Source of the DNA: Entoloma clypeatum
Taxonomy: Eukaryota > Basidiomycota > Agaricomycetes > Agaricales > Entolomataceae
Length of the DNA: 64,000 bases
NCBI GenBank assembly: GCA_963565915.1
Contig: OY751490.1
Span: forward strand, 2,914,001 to 2,978,000
Reading direction: 5' to 3'
How positions within the stretch are numbered: position 1 is the first letter of the stretch; every line of letters begins with the position of its first letter. Positions 34,198 to 44,729 of this stretch are shown one piece after another. The translations under genes and the position numbers were made by a program. Under the pieces are notes generated by a model. That model made no database searches, was not told the DNA's origin, and saw only the letters and a program-made list of their open reading frames with translations.

Positions 34198-34601
34198 ATG
34201 TCTGATTGGCACACTGTGTAAGATTTGTTGTTCTCATCACCAGATTCAAGAGATGTGCTGATATTCCGGGAAGAAAGGACCCTCACCATCCCTTTCTTTT
34301 CACATGAGCATGCCTCCTATGCAAAGGAGGCAATTCAAGTAGATTCGGAGCTGCAGCCCCGGGCTGTAAAAAGAACGTTAGAAATCAGGGAAAATGTGCT
34401 GATTGCGTGTGTGGACGGGCTCGTCCTCTATCTCATTAAGATTTAGTCATATTTCTGATACTTACACCTGACTGCTCCAGGACGTTCGAAACGTTGACCG
34501 TACGATTGGCGAGGTTAACTGTCAATGGTTTCCTTGAAAACGTCGATCTGGTCGTCCGAACATTGGAAGAGTTTGGGGAGGAAGCCGATAGGGGTCCTTG
34601 A
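34198..34601 (+). CDS. PCC1: EKC/KEOPS subunit Pcc1
   Basis: Three exons, 89 residues: 34198-34217 (20 nt), 34278-34406, 34481-34601; sums correctly. Reads MSDWHTVTLTIPFFSHEHAS, then AKEAIQVDSELQPRAVKRTL, and finally TFETLTVRLARLTVNGFLEN with VVRTLEEFG. This is the Pcc1/LAGE3 two-strand-helix fold with the hallmark LTVNGFLENVDLV segment. Known role: dimerisation subunit of the KEOPS complex, which makes the t6A modification of ANN-decoding tRNAs. Too small to appear as a single frame, it is found only by splicing. Length matches the family's usual 80-100 residues. Confidence 0.88.
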
Positions 34602-34722
34602 CAAGGATGATCATGGCAGACGACAGCCTCCTACATGTACTGTACATCGAGAGCGTGTCCGCTACATCGTTATGTTGTTTGTAAAAAAAAGGGGTCCATC
34701 TTTTTAGTTCTGTATGATTCTT

Positions 34723-36319
34723 TCACTCTTCTTTGGCATCCTCGACCCCCTCTGCCTTTGCCTTCTTCTTCTTGCTCTTCTTGCTCTCTCGGAGATTCCT
34801 GGCCAAAAGTGCTTTGAACTCCTCATCTTCCAGTTCTTTCGCCGATTGGACGAGTTCCGGCTTGTACCAGATCGGCGGATTGGTGATAAGAGAGGGACCA
34901 CCCGGCAGCAGTGCGATCGTAAAGTGGAATCCAGCTACAAAAGTATTCGCAGGTGTGTACCTTTTCAGTACAAATACCATCAGTCCATAGGAGCAACAAG
35001 ATATGAAGCAAAATAGATCTTACAAGACTTCGTACTGCTTCACGAGGTTATGCTGGACAGCTTCCTGAAGACCCAGGCGCGACCGCTTCTCGTCTTCCAA
35101 CGATCGGATGTTGAAAGGGAATGCGCCTGCCTTTTTCTGTACCTCCGAGAAGACATTGCGCGAGTTTTTCATCTTGAGCTGATATGTGATTGTCGAGTCT
35201 CGTTGATAGATCGTCGTTCGTGATTCTTCGATGCGGGCCTGCGCAAGTCGAGCAAGAGTCAACGACGAGAGCCACCCAACGCCGATCTAGAACAGACCTT
35301 TCCGTCTTCACCAGAAGAGATAAGGATATCCATTCCGTAAACCTCGCCCTCGGCAAAGGTGACAGCTTCAAAGTCGCGTTTCTGCGCCTCGGTAGGGTTG
35401 AGGATGATACGCTTTTTGCCATCAATGACGTTCTGGGTCTGCTGGCATGACAGCATACCTTCGAGAGGAAGGAAAAAATACATTTATTTTGATTTTAGAC
35501 AACGAGAAAACACTACTTACCTTCGACTGGTTTGCAGTCCCAATTCGACGCAATTTTTTGTACGGCATCAGTGACCGCCCAGTTTCTGTTGCCGACCTTG
35601 ATGGTCCGCATCGCGAGCTCGGCGGCATGCCAGGCTGCCTTCACGACGTCGGCGCGGCGGCCTGTCGCAGGGTTCTCTGGGGTCACGCCGACGACGAGCG
35701 TTTCCGCGCTGATGGCGGCGAAACCGTCGATGTGTGCTCCCAGCTGAATTTTGACGACGTCGTCTTTTGCGAGAACCTGAGATGACAACGGATCGGATCT
35801 GCGAGAGCGGGAAAGATTTTTTCAAACATGTGAATGGTGGGGGATAGACGGAGATCGCGGATTTTATCGTACTCGAGGGGAGAAAAGTGTGCGACCGCGT
35901 TGTTGACGGATATGCTTGTTGGGAACGCGAGACCTGTTTTCGCGGGGAGTTTATAGAACCAGAGTCAGCCGGGACCCCAATTCCACTAGGGAATTTGATC
36001 AGCGCACCCTTGTTCACCTTTACGCCCTTCACAGGTTTGTTATAAACGGCGTTGGTGCTCGCCTCGATGAGTTTATCGCCTTCGACACATAGATCGATCA
36101 CTTTGGCGCCTTCGACGCAAAGTTCGATTAGCTTTTTTGTGACTTGATGGATAATATCTGCCGCTGTCTGACGGGGGATGTCGAGTTGTCATTTTGCATC
36201 GTCTGCTGAAGTAGGTTTGATATACATACCTTGTATTTAGTGAGATCGACCTCCGCTGAGGGGGTGGGTTTTTTCTCGTCGACTGTTGCAGAGGCAGGGG
36301 CCTTCTCTGTATCGGACAT
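34723..36319 (-). CDS. PA2G4/EBP1-like protein (methionine aminopeptidase fold)
   Basis: About 385 residues in roughly nine exons. Starts MSDTEKAPASATVDEKKPTP, then the pita-bread fold: SISVNNAVAHFSPLE, KDDVVKIQLGAHIDGFAA, VGVTPENPATGRRADVVKAA, GEVYGMDILISSGEDGK, and a C-terminal Lys-rich tail (RESKKSKKKKAKAEG, TGA at 34723). The metal-binding residues of true methionine aminopeptidases are not apparent, as in PA2G4/EBP1, S. pombe Cdb4 and related ribosome-binding proteins. Known role of the family: rRNA processing and ribosome association near the peptide exit. Small introns around 36150-36230 and 35435-35520 are inferred from breaks in the conserved reading. Confidence 0.88.
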
Positions 36320-36538
36320 TTTTCGTGAACAGATTCGTTATTGAGAACGGCGGAGACGAAGATTGGTCCTTATCTAATCATGTCGCATACTATTAGTTTG
36401 CAGGTGAAGTGCATACGGAACTGCATAAGTAGATGCGATATTATAGGCAGATAGGATACATCTAATGAATAATGGTCTATCCGACAGAGCAATAGAATAG
36501 CTGGGAATCGTAAGATGATGTATGCATAAGGTTCCTGA

Positions 36539-38443
36539 TCATGGCTTCCAGCCTACAAATCCACGGACCGAGCGACACAAATCAGGGTCCTTCTTGGGTC
36601 CGTATATCGAGTCTGGGGAGGGCAACTCATTAGTAGCAGCAACCTTATCCACATGAGATCGCCAGACACGCCAGTCTGGATTGTCTCCAGAAGGTTCAGC
36701 CCAGCCAAGTGCAGACATCATGGATCCGCGCAGACCAATACGGTCCAGCATGTCACTGCGAACACTTTAGGATAGCGTGTCATTAAGCCAGGAAACAACC
36801 AACTTTTCCCAGGCTGACCACTGTTCCTCAAAAGCCTCGCGTAGAGCAGCTTCAACCCCAGGGCGGGCGCCGGCAGCCGACGTACGGGCGGCCATAGGCT
36901 TGAAGCCTGTGGCATACAGTTGCTTGTACTCTTGCCAGATAGCGGCCTTGCAACCTTTGATGGTGTTGACGGTCTTGGCGAGATGCATGTTGTGCCAGGT
37001 TGAGCCATAGGAAGGTGACATCTCATCCGCAGAATTTGAATCTTTTTCGCGGTCCGTTTTTGACGGAGGATCATTTGACGTTGTAAAACAAGAGAAGGAC
37101 TCCGCAAAGGAAGGCTCCCTAGGTCCATGTGGGACGTGATCAGAGTTAGGCGGGAGGGGTATTTTGAATGGTCGATGGATCTGGACGTCAGTGAACAAAG
37201 ACGAGAAGTAAAGCGGCAGGACAGCAGAAAGATTCGAGGCGATAAATCTGGAAGAGAGCATCGCATCCCAGGCTGCCTTTAGTTTGGAATGATCTTGAGG
37301 GTCAGGGGTGGCGACGTCCGGTTGTGAAGTGAGAGGGATCTGGAGCAAGGAAGGTGTCCTATTAGATATCGCAGGGCTTGAACTGGTGGATCGCGCTTGA
37401 GGCGATGCGGGCGAAGGCGACTCAAATCGGTCATCAAATAGGGTGATCGAAGAATCCGATGCGAATGTTAGGGAGCTTTTATAAGAGTAAGCGCTTGAAG
37501 GCGGTGATTCCAATGGGGGAACATCAATGGCGATTGGTCGCAATTGTAATCGGCCATGATGCAGAAATGAGGGGCGCTGGACGCACGGAAAAATGGGATC
37601 TTCCTCGATTACCTGGATGATCAAACGTCAGAAAAAAAAGCGTGGGTTGGATCTGAGTGTCCTCTGACTTCGATGGCAGCCCCTGGTTTCATCACACGGG
37701 CGACCTCCTGTAAAATATCGCAAGTTGAGCGAAATAACTTTAGTGGTCACCAAGCGAACCTCAAATACATATTGCCACTATAGGTCACGAATGTGGCCGT
37801 CAGCGGAAGGCTATCTCGGAAGATTTGAGAGAGTCGATCACCTCATCTTCTGGTACGCCAAGTCCGATATTAACGATTCTGACGAAGTCGAAAGATGATG
37901 GTGGGAATGGGAGGCCATCAAGGCTTGCGACCCGGCACGCGTCAAATACAGCGTATGGCAGAAAAAAAGCAGCGTACAGATTTCCATGAACCCACTTGAC
38001 GCGGTGAGCAATATCTCGATATTGGCGGAATGCAGACAACTTGGGTTGGGCAGCTTTAAGGTCGAATCCCACAATTGTGCTCGCCTACTGTCGACATGAG
38101 ATATGCATTTGGAGCCTTTGTTAAATTTTGACCTTCCACTGCTTCGCCGCCTCGACGATCCAATAACCGCTGCCACATCCCAGATCAAGTATGACGGCGG
38201 GTGGCCTATCGAATTGACACATAGTCAAGTCTCGACAATGTGACCTGAAGAACATGTTGTCCCATACATCACTGACAGATTATTCCCGTCAGCATGAAAA
38301 TTCGTGGACGCTGCACGACACACGACTTACTAGACGGACATTGCACTGGAATGTTCGACCGGGTATGGGACATCCCCGGGCTTCCGACGGAAGTTTTTTG
38401 TTTTCAACAAGAGAGCCTCGACATCTTTTGCTTCGGGAACCAT
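36539..38443 (-). CDS. SAM-dependent methyltransferase
   Basis: About 540 residues. N-terminus read as MVPEAKDVEALLLKTKNFRR and KPGDVPYPVE, then DNMFFRSHCRDLTMCQFDRP, and the class I methyltransferase core: VILDLGCGSGYW (motif I), TIVGFDLK (motif II), WVHGNLLDGLPFPPSSFDFV, and RIVNIGLGVPEDEV, followed by MIIQVIEEDPIFPC. A long Ser/Pro-rich and helical C-terminal half follows (nt about 37560-36541), ending CRSVRGFVGWKP. Proteins of this shape are common in Agaricomycetes; substrate is unknown. An upstream in-frame exon starting near 38537 (MGRCFIASLF...) may extend the N-terminus, so the start is uncertain. Confidence 0.8.
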
Positions 38444-38681
38444 AGAAGAAGTGGGCTGGGACCTGGAGGGGAAGACGGACAAAAGAGATCAAGGGCGACG
38501 GCGTCGGAATAAGCTCGCGATAAAACAGCGACCCATGATGGCCGAGATCCTGGAATGCTGGCGAGGAACGATTGTCTGCACAAACTTACATACAGTAGGG
38601 TCACTGTACATGTTACTATTGTTAGTGCCACGTGCCATCATTCTTTTCCCCGTTCCGACGTCAGCCGTGACTCTCTCCATC

Positions 38682-39224
38682 ATGACTCTCCGTCGACTCT
38701 CCCTCGCCGCAGTGCGGAGACCACAAGCAAGAGCTTATGCCTCCTCTCCCAAAGAAGAGCTCGATCCACAACTCAACGGTTATCCTCAGCTCCCTTTCGT
38801 TTCAAGGCAACATCTGCCTGCTCGAGGATGGCAGGACCCACTCCTGAGGCGAAACTTCGGAGACACCGTGCGTATCCAAATTATTCATCCGCGACGCCTG
38901 TCGCTTATGACTTTGGTGCCATTAGTTACATGAACAAGACGAAGTTCTGTCCATGTGGGGACCGGACATCCCCCCCGTTTCTCCTCGCACAGCTACACGC
39001 CATTTGCTCATCGCGGTCGCCGGGTTCGTCGGTTTCGGGTTCCTTGTAAAAAATGTCATCGCGCAAGAACCGCCTGCGATTCGCCGCGAATACCCATTCT
39101 CAGGGCTTGTGGAAGAGTTGGGCGGGCTAGAGGTGAACAAGGTCTGTAGATGGAACATATTCTTGATATTTTTGTTCCAATCTCCCCATAGGCACGGACG
39201 GAATTGACACGGGATGACGCCTGA
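38682..39224 (+). CDS. Complex I subunit NDUFB8 (ASHI)
   Basis: Three exons (38682-38867, 38926-39141, 39192-39224), 144 residues. N-terminus MTLRRLSLAAVRRPQARAYA is a mitochondrial presequence; then LDPQLNGYPQLPFVSRQHLP, RRNFGDTLHEQDEVLSMWGP, a single membrane helix (LLIAVAGFVGFGFLVKNVI) and REYPFSGLVEELGGLEVNKA. This matches the supernumerary NADH:ubiquinone oxidoreductase subunit NDUFB8/ASHI. Known role: assembly and stability of the membrane arm. Many yeasts lack complex I, so this confirms a standard filamentous/mushroom respiratory chain. Confidence 0.9.
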
Positions 39225-39339
39225 TAATAATACTTCGCTTGTACTTGACAAGAACAAGATGGAATGCGGCGGTTAGTTTGAGGGGACCAGACCGATTATG
39301 AGAAATGCAGCCCTGGCTTTGTCCAAGGGGAAACGTCTG

Positions 39340-39346
39340 AAAAAAA
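39340..39346 (-). terminator. RNA polymerase III terminator of the tRNA
   Basis: A run of seven T on the minus strand begins a few bases beyond the tRNA 3' end, the usual Pol III stop signal. Confidence 0.8.
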
Positions 39347-39349
39347 GAG

Positions 39350-39429
39350 TAGCAGCAACTTGTTTCGATCAAGTGACCTCAGGGTTCCTATCTATGAGCC
39401 CTGCGCGCTTCCAACTGCGCCATGCTGCT
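39350..39429 (-). tRNA. Initiator tRNA-Met (CAT) with 7-nt intron
   Basis: Reads as a complete cloverleaf: acceptor AGCAGCA/TGCTGCT (7 bp), D-arm GCGC...GCGC, anticodon stem CAGGG/CCCTG with loop CTCATA-A, variable AGGTC, T-arm ACTTG/CAAGT with loop ATCGAAA, discriminator A. The A54 and A60 of the T-loop and a CAT anticodon mark it as the eukaryotic initiator. Seven extra nucleotides (GATAGGA) follow position 37, the normal place of a nuclear tRNA intron. It does not overlap any protein-coding exon. Confidence 0.9.
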
Positions 39430-39526
39430 TGTTGAACTGCGAATCTGCATGCCTGAATCATTATGTCTTCTGAGAGCGAAGTTGGGACGGAGAACCATCT
39501 CCTAGGTGGCCCACGTGCGAAGACCC

Positions 39527-42500
39527 ATGAGTCCCCATCAACGCCGAAAACTACTACCACCACCATCACCATCACCACCATCGAGGGCAGCAACCTCCGA
39601 GCTCAGCACCTATAGTGTGAAGCGCACTGTCCACGATCGAATGGCGCCGACCCACAGCCAAAGTCCTCCTCAAAGCCCCCCACTGTCCCATGCCCGCACT
39701 TCTTCGTTCTTCTCTTTCCGTAGGCCACCTCTTGCAAACCAGTCCAATGCCACTCATCAACGGACCACCTCCATGGGTAGTCTCGATCATGCATCCATTT
39801 CGCGCAATGGCATGGCACAGCAGCCCTCAATGCAGCAGCCGCAGCAGCACCAGCAACCACAACAGCAACCGACGTCTACGTCTCCGATTCCAGAACACAA
39901 GCAAAGTCCTCAACTACCCGCGCAATCACCGGCCCTCCATCCTGAAATTCGCTCCATCGTAAACCTCACGGCCGCTCACGCGCTTAAAATCTACTTTACT
40001 GGGCCCCTTGTTCGTCGATTCGAGCGTCAGCCTGATGGCAGTCGTCCGTCAAAAGACGACGGATGGGTACAGGTATGGGCACAGCTGGGCGGCACAACAC
40101 TCAGCATCTGGGACGCAAAACAAATAGAAACAGCCAGTCGGGAGAATAAGCAAGTCCCCCCCACCTATCTCAACGTAACGGATGCCGTAAGTCTCTTTGT
40201 ATGTGCGCCTTCTATAAAATTAAGTACGGCCCTAGTTTGTCCAAGTCTTGGGCGTCGTCACGACACCTGGCACCTCAGAGAGTCCTCCACAAAAGCATAC
40301 CAACGTTCTTACACTAAATACCGCGGGTTCAAATCTTTTGCTTTTTGCGTGTCCGACACCAGATGCATTGAGATCTTGGGTCGCGGCCTTTCGTCTGTCT
40401 ACCTGGGAGAAGTCGCGTTTGGAAGAGATGTACACCGCCCATTTAATTCGGTTAACACTACCTGGTCAGTCCCTTCTCTTTGAATCGCAACCATATCTGA
40501 CCTTCATTCATACGTAGGACCGAGTGCGCCGTCCACGCTCGTTCACGGACGCATGGAGGGGTGGGTTCGTGTCCGTGTGGCCGGACAGACGGACTGGAAG
40601 CGCATATGGATGGTTGTGAGTGCCGGCGAAGGCGGGTCCATTGATCATCCAAACTTTAATGGTGGGGAGTTCGGTATGGTCCCAGGGCCCGGTTCATCCA
40701 TGCAGAAGAAGAAGCGCATAAGTCTTTTTTCACGGCACAGCAACATTCCTCAACAAGGTTCCAAGCCGCTCGTGTCCATGTATGCCTCGCCTAAATCCAA
40801 GGACAAGGCAAAGCCACTTTTGACATTCAAAAATGTAACTCAGGCATTTGCTGTCTATCCAGAAAGGCCGGAGTTAATCAGTCGGAGTACGCTAATCAAG
40901 GTAGAAGGTTCGTTTGGGGACGAGGACACAGCAGGATTTATGAAATCGGGGGAGGGATGGTTATTGATCATGCCTGACTCGGATAGGATACCAGACCAAG
41001 CAGCGGAGATGCTCAAATGGGTTGTTGGTATGTGGTAGTCCTTGTGTTCGCATTGGGTAGAGACCTCACGTTTTGTTTTAGCTCTCCAAGATGCATTCGA
41101 GCTATATGGTCGGCCAGGGGCCTGGGTATGGGATCCCCGCAATCCACTTTCCTTGATGTTCGCATATCCAGTCGGCCCCAACAAAAACGTAAGGCGATGT
41201 CTGAACTGCGCGGATTTTGTTCAGCTGATTACGTGCCCATTAGCTCCTATTCTTAGATCGCGAACTTGCAGAGACTGTGGATCTTCATAACGACCAAACC
41301 TCATCGATGAGGTCCCAGCTTATCGGTATTCTGCTTGATCGTATGCGTGGAGTTGACCCACAACAATCACCAAAACTCGCTACGTCTGACAAAGCTCCAG
41401 CTCTTCCTGCAATCGGAAGCATAAGCGAGGTCTCGCCACCACAAAACTTGCATTCTACTACGAGTCCTCCCCAGCTTCCTCCAATCGGGTCTGGTAGCGC
41501 CAATCCACCTGGGAGTGGTCCATCAACCCTCCCGAGAGCAGGTCCCTCGAGTCCACCGAGTTCTTTGACCCAGCTCAGCCAAACAGGCTGGCTCTTAGAA
41601 TCTGACAAGCCTTCAGTCTCGAGTTCGCAAGATCCCTCTATAATCCGTCAGAACCTGAACTCTAGTCCAACCCCTCTCCCTCTGGTACAATCAAAATCTA
41701 GTTCAGAGGCTGATCACAGAACCCAACCATCTGTACAATCAATTCCTGCGTCATCGATGGTCAGTCTTGATTCCACCCGACCTCAGCCAGGCTCTCAAGT
41801 TCAAGCGAGACATGAATCAAGTGCGTCATCCACGAGCCGACCAGTCGGAACTCACTCACCGAGCGCCTTTGATCCCACCGTTATCCAACTCCCTCTATCG
41901 CCCCGGTCAGAGACTCCTAGCTTACTTTCTCCCCCACCTCCTGTGCCGGCTGCACATTTAGACGAGCCCCTGCCGAACCCTCGATCTCGTACCAATTCCG
42001 TCTTGACTTCTCCATTTTCCGACGCGGATCATGATGTTGATTTGAAATCCCCATTCTCCGATGCGGGGCACGATGACCCAGTTCTTTCCGAAAAGCCTAG
42101 TTTTTCTGAAAGGGCATCTATTTTAACATCTCCCCATTCGCCAGGTTCCATCCCGGAACTTCCGTCACCATGGGCATCTCGTCGTTCCCCATCGACCTCA
42201 TCCGATCAGAAAGGACCACTTTCCTCTGTTCCTCAGGTAAAGCTTGAGGATACAAACAACTTCCTGAACGAGGCTGGAGCATTGTACTATATGCAGCAAT
42301 TTGAAGTAGACAATGACAAAAGCCAGAACCCTTCCTGTCGCGTTCCAACGACCATTGCGGAACAGGATGGTGACGAAGATGACGAATCCACTTCTTCCTC
42401 CCAAGCTGTTTCTCGTCAGTCTAGCTTACAGCATCCCGGAGCAGTAAACCCGAAAAGTGAGAGCCGCATTGCAAACCCTCTCATGAGGCAAAAGTCTTTT

Positions 42501-43088
42501 ATTGAATCCTCACAAGCAACCTCCAACAAGCCGGCTGTCATTGATCGGTTTAGCCCATCACGGCAGATGGGCCGCAAGCCCTCAGGGGCACGGGCTCAAG
42601 CGGCGCGGCCCTCTACCACCGACGGCATTGCTTTCTCACAACCAGTCACCGAGGAGGAATTCCAGAGCGACGACAAATACGACAGTTCTCAGAACAGCAT
42701 GGAACGTTCGCAGGTCGCAACTTCTGCAACATCGGAGGACTCCAATTTGGATGTACTGGCAGCCCTGTCTTACTTGGACACCGAGGACAAACCGCCTTCA
42801 CCGAAACAGGCCACAGTGGAGCCTTTGAACATCCGGGCTATCAACAAAGCCCCGTCCCCCCCTCCTGTGGCCACACCTCCACCTGAAACAACGCAGTATA
42901 AGTCGTCATTCGCACCTTCCAAACAAGCTGCGGAGCGCAAGGCTAAGGTTCAAGCTCAACAAGCTGCTCACCATGCTGCTGTTCTCCGGCCAGGGAGGGC
43001 GAATGGTAAGACGAAGTCCAAGGCAGCGGGTGCATGGAATGATAGCAGTGAGGAGGAGGAGGAGGAAGAGGAGGAAGAGGAGGAGGAA

Positions 43089-43120
<32 letters not shown>

Positions 43121-44547
43121 TGATTACGTGGCTTCCGACGCTGAACGGGACTTGGGGAACAACAGGAATTCAGGTTTCGGATCGTCGAATACATCCCTTC
43201 GTCAACCTCAAGCCCAAGCACCAGGCATGGAACAGGTCGACATGTCACAGCAATATTCCCACCTCCGGCCGCCCCGCGATTTGCCGCGTGTTCCGGGGGG
43301 TTCACATTATTGTGAGTATGATACAAAAGCGCCTTTCGTATGATCTGACAAACCCCTCTTTACCCGATGCAGCCGAAGAACTCAACCCTCCTCCACGTCG
43401 TATGGTATCGGATCAGTTCATGGACGGCGTGAGGCGCACCCATTACGACGGCACACAGATTCGGACACAGGCAGAAGTTCCGCAGCCAGGTGCCGCTCGT
43501 CAAAATATGTGGAGTCAAGTACTCGAACCTGGCCGCCAGTCAAATGCACTGTTGGAACAACCACGTGATACATTTGTGCAGTTGGATACTGCTGAAACTA
43601 TGACGAAGGCTTTTACTCCCCAGGGACTTCTTTCGGCAGGTTTGCAGGACAAGCAGGACCGTTCGGCGAAGCGGCAAGAAGAATTAGCTCGTGAAACGGG
43701 TGCATCTCTTATCAATGTTCCAAACAAACCGCCTCCCCCGCAAATGGGTCTCCTTGGTGCTATCACTGCTCATGAGAGAGAGAGAAAGCGGGAAGGAGGC
43801 GTCGGCGCTGCATTGACGGAGCGTGAACGAGAGAAGAGAGTTGCGGAAGACAGACAGCGTCGTTTCGATGATCACCAGCGACAACAGCTTGACCAGCTTC
43901 AACAAGGTGGTTCGATGTATGGTGGGCAGTACCCTGGGTATAATATGATGGGCAACCCCATGATGATGATGAGTCCCATGATGGGCATGAATCCTATGAT
44001 GACGGGTACCGGAATGGCTCCCATGATGACAGGCCCTGGGATGGCTCCTATGATGACAGGCGCCGGGATGGCTCCGATGATGACCGGCCAGATGGGGTAC
44101 CCCAGCATGATGGGAGGTTTCAACACCCAACACATGTTCGCTGCTCAACAAGCCGCCCAGGCCTACCAGCAAGCGATGATGGCGTTCTCTGTTGCTGGTT
44201 CGCAGATCGGTGGAGAGGGTCCTGGCGGCCCGTCGCAACTCAACAATGGCATGCCCCACATGCCGAACATGACTGGAGGGAACATGGGATTTGACCCTCG
44301 CATGTCGATGATGGGAATGCCGATGATGGGGCCACAACCGATGGGCCCCATGGGAATGCAGATGACGGGAATGTCGACGTTTGATGCTAGGTTTCCTCCC
44401 AACATGAACAACTCACCCAGCATGAATGCAGGCCTCGGGGCGAAATTGCAAGGCCAGGACTCTCCTCGCGATAGTTCGCCGGCACCGCGTGGGTCTCCTT
44501 TGGCGCGACCTTCCTCCAACCCCCGCCCCGCTAGCCCTAAAGTGTGA
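39527..44547 (+). CDS. Caf120/Skg3-like PH-domain protein
   Basis: About 1,570 residues. A disordered N-terminus (MSPHQRRKLLPPPSPSPPSR) with a poly-Gln region, then a conserved opening HPEIRSIVNLTAAHALKIYF, two PH-like domains (FVQVLGVVTTPGTSESPPQ, WVRVRVAGQTDWKRIWMVVS, WLLIMPDSDRIPDQAAEMLK) and EDAFELYGRPGAWVWDPRNP, then a long Ser/Pro-rich tail with an acidic run (nt 43049-43122), DKQDRSAKRQEELARETG, and a Met/Gly-rich end with GMAPMMTG repeats (nt about 43990-44090). The family includes yeast Caf120 (CCR4-NOT-associated) and Skg3. Introns lie near 40187-40238, 40468-40517, 41032-41082, 41189-41241 and 43313-43371. Start is the first ATG; an upstream GTG in frame exists. Confidence 0.88.
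43049..43122 (+). repeat. Acidic codon repeat (GAG/GAA then GAT)
   Basis: A microsatellite-like run of GAG/GAA codons followed by GAT codons encodes an unbroken Glu-then-Asp stretch inside the Caf120-like protein. It is prone to slippage. Confidence 0.85.
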
Positions 44548-44729
44548 ATGAAATTATTTTCTTCTAGTGTCCGGTTCTATGACAAAAATTCACTTGTTAC
44601 GTCTACACGACCTTGTGCTTACCATCATGTAGACTTTACGTAATTAAATACCTTGCATTGAAACCTGGATTGTTACCACCGAGTCGTTCGCTCTGAGTTC
44701 ATTTTGCATTCTTATGGTGACCAAAACCG

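Noticed and set aside
43684..44337. His-rich minus-strand ORF (possible histidine-rich protein)
   Set aside because: Antisense shadow of the Met-rich repeats of the Caf120-like protein; ATG-rich sequence reads as His on the other strand.
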